Assembly (NCBI GenBank): GCA_023205875.1
Contig: CP060758.1
Span: 62,001-126,000 of the forward strand
Direction: 5' to 3'
DNA: 64,000 nt
DNA from: Chloropicon primus
Lineage: Eukaryota; Chlorophyta; Chloropicophyceae; Chloropicales; Chloropicaceae
How positions within the stretch are numbered: position 1 is the stretch's first letter; the number at the start of each line of letters is the position of its first letter. A model generated the notes under the pieces. The model worked only from the letters and a program-made list of their open reading frames with translations, was not told where the DNA came from and did no database searches. Below, piece by piece: positions 19,701-27,490 of the stretch. The translations under genes and the position numbers were made by a program.

Positions 19701-20161
19701 AGCTTGGCGGGGACATGGGCGCTTTCTTCTATGCGTACGACGAGCCCCTGAGCCACTTGATCTACGCCGGGTGCGACATGATTTTGGTCCCCTCCATGTT
19801 CGAGCCCTGCGGCTTGACTCAGATGATCGCGATGCGGTACGGAGCCGTGCCGGTCGTCAGGCAGACCGGAGGCCTGAGGGACACGGTGTTCGACGTGGAC
19901 CACGACAGGGAGAGGGCGGCTTGGGAGATCCACGGGAGTGACGACTACACGAAGGAGGGCATGGACGGCACCAACGGATTTTCTTTCGAGGGCACGGATG
20001 AAGGGTCCCTGGACTACGCCTTGAACCGCGCGATAGACTGCTGGTACAACGACAGGGAGTTCTTCCACAAGCTCCAGAGCAGGGTGATGACCCAAGACTG
20101 GTCGTGGAACAAGCCTTCTCTGGACTACATCGAGTTGTACTACTCTGCCATCAAGGGTTGA
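16736..20161 (+). CDS. SS3: soluble starch synthase III (three CBM53 modules + GT5)
   Basis: The first in-frame ATG at 16736 gives 1,141 residues, no introns. An Arg/Ser-rich N-terminus without acids (to about residue 45) fits a plastid transit peptide. Next come a short coiled coil (IARVEAENAKLKDKIARV), an acidic linker and an Glu-Pro dipeptide repeat (about residues 147-172) coded by a 6-bp tandem repeat. Three starch-binding CBM53-type modules follow, starting near residues 245, 423 and 580, each with 'hlGhNGW/sFNgW' and 'DNN' signatures. The GT5 catalytic domain starts near 682 with the ADP-glucose motif KVGGLGDVVTALS and ends with PSMFEPCGLTQMIAMRYG and VVRQTGGLRDTV. It transfers glucose from ADP-glucose to amylopectin in the stroma. 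Domain order is that of plant SSIII, not bacterial GlgA. Confidence 0.95.
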   Translation: MVVDRFPGRGRLVGRKAVTEARHFCASRSRAGSRGSVVPRCNKVSQVNSQNITDKIARVEAENAKLKDKIARVKTQAGKKGQSDDEGSDEGSSLSRQDLETEIEQIEQLRKENEELRRLAEERIRILTSRQESEVAAAAAAGEEGAEPEPEPEREPEPEPEPEPEPEPEPEPVVATEDAPEEIEEEEGEVVTLVAEEETSRPEAESAAEPAALDLDSLDTAELIKHKAHFLYFTVPENPKSGEDALVYMNRACSSILRERPSINMALSFNGWELATKTYSLNPTSTTKDDYNDWWSCKVSIKEDAYEMNFVFHDNDGNFENNSGQDFCQDVFGGMTKREWKESAADREAQLEEERLEEERLEKEREGQRKIAMMEEEDRTQALAMVHETRGKMEELQAGAGAQVERGGRIVVATKPAMAVAGEKCVVIYNASDSALHASSQIKLHLGHNGWKASTVTEMKKQSTFDDENVWFAEVDIPSDAVVLNLVLSNEHNTYDNNDKNNFNLLVKLPGEAETYWDDLALKLQGEIKAKRLEAEAKELERLRRREERKQKARDYSTEVARRKISHVLYTEPCEIVAGEKVKVFYNTANTALNGRAESTFLQYSFNRWAHPDTFSPVKMEQSAAKARGGSWVSTEIQVPEDAYMMDLVFCDSEHGEGTFDNNHGLDYHLSVAKGPKSPPLYICHVAVEMAPIAKVGGLGDVVTALSRAVQEHGHHAEIILPRYDFLLASPLLQGTTFETEMDWGGCKNFVTTCIVEGVRVFFIEPSNGMFKVGSVYSTPSEDEGKFEFFCKSALEFLLQTGRQPDIIHCHDWSSATTARAYWQDYHHYGLWKPKVVFTIHNLEFGAGAIGDAAMNAQKFTTVSPSYAGEVGGHPSVNPHIGKFSGIINGIDTDIWDPMDDQFLPIPYCSENTVEGKEAARNALRDRLGLRKDRDCPVIGVVSRLTSQKGIHLIKHAAYRTIDRGGQFVLLGSAPDPKIQADFNDLAHQLGGDMGAFFYAYDEPLSHLIYAGCDMILVPSMFEPCGLTQMIAMRYGAVPVVRQTGGLRDTVFDVDHDRERAAWEIHGSDDYTKEGMDGTNGFSFEGTDEGSLDYALNRAIDCWYNDREFFHKLQSRVMTQDWSWNKPSLDYIELYYSAIKG

Positions 20162-20210
20162 AACGAGCTGGGCAGGACAAGGAGGAGGTATCAAGAACGT
20201 TGTTATTATA

Positions 20211-20993
20211 CTAGGATTGATTTTTTGAACCCTCTTGGAAAAACTCGCGCTTCAACTGCTTCGACCACTCTTCCACTCGGTCCCCCACCATCTCTCCCTG
20301 GTTCTCAAAATCGAGGGGGAGGCCCACGAACACCCCCTGCTTCAGCGCCCTTGACCGCTTGAACTCGAAGCCCTTGTTCTCGACGGCCCCCACCATCTCC
20401 GCTCCCCTCAAGCTGAAGTGCTCCCACAGTATGCCGATCGCATCGCAAAAGTTCTTCGGATACTCCTTCTGGTCCCCCAGACCATAGATCGCGACCTTGG
20501 TCCCCACCAAGTCCTTGAAGTCGTCGAAGGGCGGCTCAATCGTGTCAAAGTCCAACGCGGACACCCGGTGCTTCTCCCACAAGTAACTCGGCGCACCCAA
20601 GATGATGGCCTCGTACCCCTCGAAGTCCTTCGCATTCGATGCCCCAATCGGCTGAGGCTCGTCCGCAAGATCCCCAAAGTGAACCTTCAGGGAGTTCGCA
20701 ACCCTCTTCGTGTTCCCCGTCCCCGTCGCTGCGTCCAGTCCATGTACAGCAAGCAAGTCAGAACAGAGCCTCCACCTCCTCAGGCAAAGTTTGGATTAAT
20801 TCCTTCCTTCCTCGAGCCCAGGCGTCACGTAGGTCACGGCCGAGTCCAGCCGAAGAGGTTCCTTACCATAGAATATCCCTAGGGTTGGTTTTGCTGCCCT
20901 TGCGACTAACGTCCTCGTCCCCGTCCTCGTCCTCGTCCTCGTCCTCCCCGTCAGGTTGCCTCCCCTCCCGCCCGCCCCGTGCGCCATGATCAT
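20211..20993 (-). CDS. Fld: flavodoxin, plastid-targeted
   Basis: Two exons on the minus strand, 20993-20867 and 20728-20211, across a 138-nt intron; the codon split TAT G/CG joins LGIFY to ATGTGNTKRVAN, restoring the phosphate-binding loop. The 214-residue product has an Arg/Thr-rich transit-type start (from a CTCGTC repeat), then the long-chain flavodoxin fold: PTLGIFYATGTGNTKRV, ILGAPSYLWE (the FMN-contact loop), VAIYGLGDQKEYPKNFCDA, IGILWEHFSLRGAEMVG, FVGLPLDFENQ. It replaces ferredoxin as electron carrier after PSI under iron limitation. Its stop is 49 bases from that of SS3 (convergent); its 5' side faces SLU7 across a tandem repeat. Confidence 0.92.
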
Positions 20994-21011
20994 GATGGTT
21001 CTGGCAAGAGC

Positions 21012-21480
21012 GCGCGGCCAAGGACGACGAAGAAGAGAGGAGCGGCCGAGGAGAGAGGGAGCGGGGTGAAGGACGACGAAGAAGAGAGGAGCGGCCGAGG
21101 AGAGAGGGAGCGGGGTGAAGGAGGACGAAGAAGAGAGGAGCGGCCGAGGAGAGAGGGAGCGGGGTGAAGGAGGACGAAGAAGAGAGGAGCGGCCGAGGAG
21201 AGAGGGAGCGGGGTGAAGGACGACGAAGAAGAGAGGAGCGGCCGAGGAGAGAGGGAGCGGGGTGAAGGACGACGAAGAAGAGAGGAGCGGCCGAGGAGAG
21301 AGGGAGCGGGGTGAAGGAGGACGAAGAAGAGAGGAGCGGCCGAGGAGAGAGGGAGCGGGGTGAAGGAGGACGAAGAAGAGAGGAGCGGCCGAGGAGAGAG
21401 GGAGCGGGGTGAAGGAGGACGAAGGAGGGCCAAGGAGAGAGGGAGCGGGGTGAAGGAGGACGAAGGAGGGCGAAGGAGAG
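21012..21480. repeat. 49-bp tandem repeat between flavodoxin and SLU7
   Basis: Eight copies spaced exactly 49 bases (AGCGGCCGAG at 21041, 21090, 21139, 21188, 21237, 21286, 21335, 21384), followed by two shorter degenerate copies to about 21480. Units differ mainly by AAGGACGACG versus AAGGAGGACG. The array fills most of the 544-base space between the divergent start codons of flavodoxin (20993) and SLU7 (21538). Frames through it are artefacts. Confidence 0.95.
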
Positions 21481-21537
21481 GGGAGGTTGTGTTTGTGTGT
21501 TTGTGTGTTGAGGTGTTGAGGTGGAAGAGGAAGGAAG

Positions 21538-23235
21538 ATGGCGTCGTCAAGCGGGACGAGGCATAAGAACAGGGAGGACTACCGGAGGGCGATGGAGTTG
21601 GAGGAGGCCCGTAAAGCGGGTCTAGCTCCCGCGGCGCTGGATGAGGACGGGAAGGAGATAAACCCGCACATCCCGCAGTTCATGACGACGGCGCCGTGGT
21701 ACATGCAGAGCGACGGGCCGACGCTCAAGCACCAGCGGTCGTGGAAGAAGGAGGTCCGGGAGTCGGAGAAGGCCAAGGAGAAAGCGGCTGGCACCAAGGA
21801 GTGGTACGAGAGGGGGAAGAAGACATTCCAGGCGACAAAGTACAGGAAGGGCGCTTGCAAGAACTGTGGGGCGATGACGCACAAGACGAAGGACTGCATG
21901 GAGAGGCCGAGGGCTCGGGGGGCCCGGTGGACCAACAAGGACATCGCCGCAGACGAGCACGTCGCGGAGGTGAAGCTCGGTTACGACGGCAAGCGCGACA
22001 GGTGGAACGGTTACGACGCTCGGGACTTTTCGAAAGTTCAGCAGAGGTACGAGAAGATCGAGAGCCTCAAGCAGGAGGAGGCCAAGAAGAAGGAGCTGGA
22101 GGAGAAGTTCAGCAAGGGCAAGGCCGAGGCCGAGGCGGGCGCCGGGGAGGGGGAGGGGGACTTCCTCCTGAAGGACGAGGAGGAGGCGGGCTTCTCCAAG
22201 GTCGAGAAGAGGGTGAGGACGACCGCGGGTGGAGCCACGGGGAGCGTCAGGAACCTCAGAATCCGCGAGGACACGGCCAAGTACCTTTTCAACCTGGACG
22301 TGAACTCCGCGCACTACGACCCCAAGAGCAGGTCGATGAGGGCAGACCCCAACCCGGACCTCCCCGACTCGGAGAAGAAGTTCAGGGGCGACGCCCACCT
22401 GCTGAAGGAGGGCGAGGTTCAGGCGTGGAACAGGCTCGTCCTCCACTCCCAGCTGGGCTCCACGAGTCAGGAGTCTCACATGCAGGCCCTGCCCTCCCAG
22501 GCCGAGGCCCTCTACAAGGAGTTCAAGGCCAAGAAGGAGAAGGTCGTGGCCAAGTCCAAGACGAACATCGAGGACGTGTACGGCAACGCGGCGAGCAAGG
22601 CCAAGGTCGACCAGAGGCTCCTGCGGGGGCAGACGGAGAGGTACGTGGAGTACAACCGGAGGGGCCAGGTGGTCAAGGGGGAGGAGGCCAAGGTGACCTC
22701 CCGGTACGAGGAGGACGTCTTCGTGAACAACCACAAGTCCGTCTGGGGATCCTGGTGGCAGGACGGCGTCTGGGGCTACGCGTGCTGCCGCCAGACCCTG
22801 AAGAACAGCTACTGCACGGGCCTAGCGGAGAGGAACGACGGGAACCACGGCCTGCAAGCCCGGGCCGAGGCCTCCGCGGTGGCGGGGGGACCCGAGGAGG
22901 CGGGGGGGGACGGCAGGAAGATGCTGCAGGCCAAGGGGAAGAGGGCGGCCTCCGGCGGCGGCGGCGGCTTCCAGGGAAAGACCGCCATCTGGGGGGGGGG
23001 GCAGGAGAAGGGCGTGGAGCTGGACCAGGAGAAGCTCAGGAGGGCCCTCGAGAAGGAGAGCGAGAGGGTCGCCTCCAAGGTGGAGTCCGACGACCGCAAG
23101 CGCGGGTACAACTCCCTCCGCGGCGAGAGCGGCTTGGACATGACCCCCGAGGAGATGGAGGCTTACAGGATGAAAAAGATGCGCCCGGACGACCCCATGC
23201 TCAGCTTCAGCAAGGACCACCCGGATGCCGTCTAA
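21538..23235 (+). CDS. SLU7: pre-mRNA splicing factor SLU7
   Basis: An intronless frame from the ATG at 21538 gives 565 residues. Family hallmarks: INPHIPQFMTTAPWYM, KTFQATKYRKGACKNCGAMT with the CCHC zinc knuckle CKNCGAMTHKTKDC near residue 104, RPRARGARWTNKDIAADE, DGKRDRWNGYD, ANLN-type stretch LRIREDTAKYLFNLD, YDPKSRSMR, and the C-terminal DRKRGYNSL. SLU7 acts in the second catalytic step, holding the 3' splice site. A Gly-rich insert (about residues 430-490) is less conserved. The transcript starts at the SLU7 end of the 49-bp repeat array. Confidence 0.95.
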   Translation: MASSSGTRHKNREDYRRAMELEEARKAGLAPAALDEDGKEINPHIPQFMTTAPWYMQSDGPTLKHQRSWKKEVRESEKAKEKAAGTKEWYERGKKTFQATKYRKGACKNCGAMTHKTKDCMERPRARGARWTNKDIAADEHVAEVKLGYDGKRDRWNGYDARDFSKVQQRYEKIESLKQEEAKKKELEEKFSKGKAEAEAGAGEGEGDFLLKDEEEAGFSKVEKRVRTTAGGATGSVRNLRIREDTAKYLFNLDVNSAHYDPKSRSMRADPNPDLPDSEKKFRGDAHLLKEGEVQAWNRLVLHSQLGSTSQESHMQALPSQAEALYKEFKAKKEKVVAKSKTNIEDVYGNAASKAKVDQRLLRGQTERYVEYNRRGQVVKGEEAKVTSRYEEDVFVNNHKSVWGSWWQDGVWGYACCRQTLKNSYCTGLAERNDGNHGLQARAEASAVAGGPEEAGGDGRKMLQAKGKRAASGGGGGFQGKTAIWGGGQEKGVELDQEKLRRALEKESERVASKVESDDRKRGYNSLRGESGLDMTPEEMEAYRMKKMRPDDPMLSFSKDHPDAV

Positions 23236-23255
23236 TATTTTAATTGCATCTCGCA

Positions 23256-23400
23256 AAGCAAGTCAGAACATGAACCTCAGGCAAGTTTGGATTGAATTCC
23301 TCGAGCCAAGGTCACGACCTCGCGAAGGGAAAAAAAGCCAAAGAGAGTCCTTACCATAGAATATACCTACGGGCGAGTTGGATGCCCTCGCGACCACCGG
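23256..23400 (-). pseudogene. truncated duplicate of flavodoxin exon 1 and intron
   Basis: This stretch aligns with 20747-20890 of the flavodoxin gene: shared blocks include GCAAGTCAGAAC, AGTTTGGATT, CCTCGAGCC and CCTTACCATAGAATAT. On the minus strand the copied exon reads VVARASNSPVGIFYG (parent TLVARAAKPTLGIFYG) and ends at the same GTAAGG donor. The intron copy stops 20-odd bases from the SLU7 stop codon (23235) and no second exon exists there, so it cannot encode flavodoxin. It is a partial duplication, moved about 2.5 kb to the far side of SLU7. Frame upstream of the exon stays open for about 25 codons. Confidence 0.8.
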
Positions 23401-23675
23401 ATCCGCCCTCCTCCCCGACACTCCCACCCCGCTGACGCCCTTTATCCATTTCGGGAGATCTGCGGAACCTGAGGCTGAGAAGCGAGCTCGAGGACAGGAG
23501 GTGAGTGCAGGGGCGAGGGCGTGGGACGCGGCGAGGGGGGCGGCGAGAGGGCGAAGAGGTCAGGTTCTCCGCGTTCTGCTCTTTCGTTCGAGCCCTCCGT
23601 TGGAAGGAATGACGTCGTGATGAGGATGCGAGAGACTGATGAAACGAGTTGCTCCTGCCAAGAGTAGGAAACATC

Positions 23676-24257
23676 ATGTCTGCTAGAGGGGAGACCAAGG
23701 TGGCGATGCTTCGCTACGCAATGCTGGTCTTAGCAGCGACCATGGCCTTCGTGATTGTAAGTCAGAGCTGCATCTTTCTCTGGTGGTGGTGGGCGGGAGG
23801 TGCTCGCGAAGCTGACTCTCTTGCTCTCTCTGCTCCTGATCACAAGGTTTATACCTGTACGACAGTTGGCACGCCGTTTAAAGCCGAGTACTTGACGGGC
23901 TGGATGCCAGCGACGCTCATCGACTTTTACGTGAACGTGCTTGTCTTGCTCTGCTGGGTCTGGTACAAGGAAGGTGAGTGCCACCCAACTCACTCAACCT
24001 CTCGAGAGTTGTTGTTTGTTGTCGTCACTCCTTGCGCCTGACACTCCTGCTGCGTTCCGTGCCCCTCCACAGAGTCCTGGCTTTCTAGGTTATTTTGGAC
24101 GGCGATGCTCGTGTGCTTGGGCAGCTTCGGGACAACGCTGTACGTGTTCTTGAAGCTCTCCGCCATGCCCAGGCCTCGCAGCATCCAGAAACTTTTGCTG
24201 AGGAGGGATGCCAGCCTCGGCTCGGCAGAGGCCTCAAACGATTTCCTCATCTCTTGA
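23676..24257 (+). CDS. DUF1475 family membrane protein
   Basis: Three exons: 23676-23756, 23847-23973 and 24073-24257; introns of 90 and 99 nt (GTAAGT...ACAAG, GTGAGT...CCACAG). The joined product has 130 residues: a hydrophobic N-terminal helix (MLRYAMLVLAATMAFVIV), then TVGTPFKAEYLTGWMPATL and IDFYVNVLVLLCWVWYKE, then SWLSRLFWTAMLVCLGSFGT with a third helix and a basic tail. 'G.PF...LL..WM.ATLVDFY.N......W..YKE.SW' is the DUF1475 pattern of plants and some protists. Three membrane helices are predicted. Function unknown. A TGTAA element follows at 24328. Confidence 0.85.
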
Positions 24258-24371
24258 GAGGGAGAGATGGGGATGGGAAGGCGGCAACGGCACAGCAACA
24301 ACCGCAAGGGCTTGCTTGCTTGCTTTTTGTAACAATAAAAAATGAAGTGGATTTATAACATTATTTCTCAA

Positions 24372-25694
24372 TTAGCTAATAAACACCCAAAGCCAACCGG
24401 CCATCGCCCCCGAGGAGAGGCCAAACAGCAGGAAGAACACCATCATGGTCCCCGCGACCTCGGCCTTCTGGCCGTCGAACAGAGTCGGAGCAGTGGCCAT
24501 GGCGGCGGTCGTCAAATACCCGTTCGTCAGACCCAAGCTGACAGTTACAATGAAGAACGCGATGTCTTGAAGGCCCTCCTGCACGAAGACGGCATAGATG
24601 GGAACAAAGGCGATCCTCATGATGCTGAAGGCGAACAAGATGCCCCCGTCCTTCACCAGGTACCTCTGCGGGCACATCTTCCCGGTCATGTCCCCCAAGT
24701 TGAACACTGTGATCAAGAACAGCGAGTACCAAGACTTGAGGGTCGAGGACTTGAGGTTTTCCGCCAAGACGCCCGGGAAGATGGACAGGGTGACGAGGTA
24801 CCCGATGAAGACGGCCATGGCGTACATCCACAGCTCCTTGAAGATGGGCATCAGCTGCACCTCCCCGACCCCTTGAAGGCTCGTTTCCCCCTCGTCCTTC
24901 TGCTTCGAGACCGCTTCGATTGCAGTGGGGTGCTCCAGCGCGTTGTACTTCTCTGCGATTTCTATGTTCACGCTGCTGCCGTTACCGTTCTCGCTGCTGC
25001 TGTATCCCTTGAGCAGAGGCGTCCCGGAGCCCCTCCGGAGAGCCTCCTGCTTTCTTTGCCACTTTATGATGGGCAAGTGGGGCACCACCCTCTGGTGCAG
25101 GTACATACAGAACAGGGAGAAGACGCCGCCCGCTGCAAAGTAAACGTACACCCCCTTAACCAACCCGTTGGGGGAGTCCCCGAAAGCGATCTTGGTCCCG
25201 ATTCTCAGGACAGAGATGAAGACGCCCGAGACCGCCGTGCCCACGACGAGGGCACTGGTGTACTTGACCGGCAGCGGTCCGGTCAAGCCAAACAAGCTTC
25301 CCTGCACAAACCCATTCGCCACGGCGATCACCGCGACGAAGCAGAGCGTTATTATCATCGACAGCTGGTTCCCCCCCCCGTGCATGTCATCGTTGTGAGG
25401 GAACAACGCCCTGTCGGTCACCGGCACGCCCATCATGGAGACCGAGTACGCGGCGAACCCGAACAGGATTCTCGTGTTCAGGTCGATGCTCGAGCCAAAC
25501 TTCACGAGAAGTCCCGTCACGATCACATTGATTGTCATGTAAAGCACAGGTATCACCCTGTCCGGGTGGTACTGCGGGTAAAAGTGCTGGTAGTAGTCCA
25601 CTGCCGTCACAAAGGCGTTCCAAGGCAGCAGGGAGCCTATTCCAAGGCAAAGCATGCACAAGTACGCCAACCTATCTTTCGGAAGCTGGTCCAT
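24372..25694 (-). CDS. ENT: equilibrative nucleoside transporter (ENT/SLC29)
   Basis: ATG at 25694 gives 440 residues, no introns. The ENT hallmark in TM1, GIGSLLPWNAFVTAVDYY, is followed by further helices: ITLCFVAVIAVANGFVQGSL with the Gly-Phe-Gln of TM5, and GTAVSGVFISVLRI. A central cytoplasmic loop (about residues 215-275) precedes the C-terminal helices, with SWYSLFLITVFNLGDMTGK (the N-L-x-D-x-x-G motif in TM8) and SLGLTNGYLTTAAMATAP in TM10. About eleven membrane segments are predicted, as expected. These proteins move nucleosides or bases down their gradient; some protist members are H+-coupled. Localisation not visible. Confidence 0.92.
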   Translation of the reverse strand: MDQLPKDRLAYLCMLCLGIGSLLPWNAFVTAVDYYQHFYPQYHPDRVIPVLYMTINVIVTGLLVKFGSSIDLNTRILFGFAAYSVSMMGVPVTDRALFPHNDDMHGGGNQLSMIITLCFVAVIAVANGFVQGSLFGLTGPLPVKYTSALVVGTAVSGVFISVLRIGTKIAFGDSPNGLVKGVYVYFAAGGVFSLFCMYLHQRVVPHLPIIKWQRKQEALRRGSGTPLLKGYSSSENGNGSSVNIEIAEKYNALEHPTAIEAVSKQKDEGETSLQGVGEVQLMPIFKELWMYAMAVFIGYLVTLSIFPGVLAENLKSSTLKSWYSLFLITVFNLGDMTGKMCPQRYLVKDGGILFAFSIMRIAFVPIYAVFVQEGLQDIAFFIVTVSLGLTNGYLTTAAMATAPTLFDGQKAEVAGTMMVFFLLFGLSSGAMAGWLWVFIS

Positions 25695-26370
25695 CTTTTT
25701 CACCAAGCCAAAACTGTGTCCCCTCTCTGATTCACTCTCCTCCTCCTCCTCCTCCTCAAAGCCAGCCTCGTTGCTGGTCCTCCTTCAAAGTGCTAGGTGG
25801 TCGTGCCTCAAAAACGACAACGACGTATACTCATATCCTCTCTCTTGTACACCGCCTCTGCCTTGCACACCGCCTCAGCCTTGCACACCGCCTCTGCCTT
25901 CGAACCAAGGGCGCTCTCGCCCCGGAGCACGATTCGCCGAGGCCCTCGCGTCTCTCCCTCTCCCTCTCGCCCCCCCCCTGCCCTTCCTTCCTCGCCGTCA
26001 CGAGGTCGCCAGCACAGCACCTACCAGGACGTCGCTCGTCGCCTGAGGCGTCAAAACCCTCAACAGAGGCACCTATCGAAAGCTCACGAGAAGAGCACCC
26101 CCGTCAATACGTCTCCTTCCCCTCTCGCCCGCCTCCTCGTCGCCTCGTCGCCTCCCTCGTTCTCGCCCGCGTCAAGGAAAGTGCCGCTGTTCTGGGGCGT
26201 GTTCTCGTCTCTCCGTCAGCACCCCGAAACCTTGAGAATCTTGTCCGCGGGACGAGTGTGCTAATTCCATCTTGAGCCGTTTGAATCCTGCTTTTTTGGC
26301 GCGGGTTGTATTGTGAATCAGTTTACAACTTCACAACGAGGGGAACGAGGGGGAGGAGGGAGGGGCCGAG
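25695..26370. other. ENT 5' region, non-coding
   Basis: Pyrimidine-rich; contains short direct repeats CTTGCACACCGCCTC (25848-25895). On the minus strand TCTCGTGAGCTTTCGATAG (26090-26072), 378-396 bases before the ENT ATG, resembles the motif before other genes. No gene seen. Confidence 0.4.
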
Positions 26371-27270
26371 GAGGAGGATGTGGACTCGTGGCGGGGAGTG
26401 GGAACCAGGAGGATGGATGACGAGGACGGACAACCGCACACACCAGCACGCCAGATAATCCAACACGAGGAGGAGAAGCAGCATGATCGTGATCGTCGGT
26501 CGTGATCGTGAGGAGGAGGTTGCGATGATGTGACCACGAGGCGGGGAGTGGGAACCAGGAGGATGGATGACGAGGACGGACAACCGCACACACCAGCACG
26601 CCAGATAATCCAACACGAGGAGGAGAAGCAGCATGATCGTGATCGTCGGTCGTGATCGTGAGGAGGAGGTTGCGATGATGTGACCACGAGGCGGGGAGTG
26701 GGAACCAGGAGGATGGATGACGAGGACGGACAACCGCACACACCAGCACGCCAGATAATCCAACACGAGGAGGAGAAGCAGCATGATCGTGATCGTCGGT
26801 CGTGATCACGAGGAGGAGGTTGCGATGATGTGACCACGAGGCGGGGAGTGGGAACCAGGAGGATGGATGACGAGGACGGACAACCGCACACACCAGCACG
26901 CCAGATAATCCAACACGAGGAGGAGAAGCAGCATGATCGTGATCGTCGGTCGTGATCGTGAGGAGGAGGTTGCGATGATGTGACCACGAGGCGGGGAGTG
27001 GGAACCAGGAGGATGGATGACGAGGACGGACAACCGCACACACCAGCACGCCAGATAATCCAACACGAGGAGGAGAAGCAGCATGATCGTGATCGTCGGT
27101 CGTGATCACGAGGAGGAGGTTGCGATGATGTGACCACGAGGCGGGGAGTGGGAACCAGGAGGATGGATGACGAGGACGGACAACCGCACACACCAGCACG
27201 CCAGATAATCCAACACGAGGAGGAGAAGCAGCATGATCGTGATCGTCGATCTTGATCGTGAGGAGGGGAG
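26371..27270. repeat. six-copy 150-bp tandem repeat
   Basis: A unit of exactly 150 bases recurs six times (CGAGGCGGGGAGTGGGAACC at 26538, 26688, 26838, 26988, 27138, with a slightly diverged first copy at 26388). Copies are near identical; the clearest variable site is CGTGATCGTGAGG versus CGTGATCACGAGG, which alternates between neighbouring copies on the right side. Because 150 is a multiple of three, long frames run through on the minus strand in all three phases, so none is taken as a gene. Confidence 0.95.
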
Positions 27271-27490
27271 GAGGGTGGATTGTGGAAAGCGGTCGTGCCC
27301 CTCTATCAGGAGGAGGGCGCGGGATCCACACCCGAACCCAGCAGGGACGGCACACTGGGACGTTTGCTATGATGAGAAAGAGTGATGATGGACTGAGTGG
27401 TGATGGATTTACTTTGGATTTACTCTGGACATTGTGATTCCCATGCGTCATCTCCCTTCGTTGCACAACAGCAAAAAACTTGGTTTCATC

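Noticed and set aside
21012-21480. CRISPR array
   Set aside because: The 49-bp units are contiguous without unique spacers; it is a minisatellite in a eukaryotic nuclear genome.
24342-25730. 462-codon plus-strand frame
   Set aside because: Antisense to ENT, which has the family motif LLPWNAF and proper helices.
26318-27466. 382-codon minus-strand frame through the 150-bp repeats
   Set aside because: All three frames are open because the period is a multiple of three; no signal or domain favours one.
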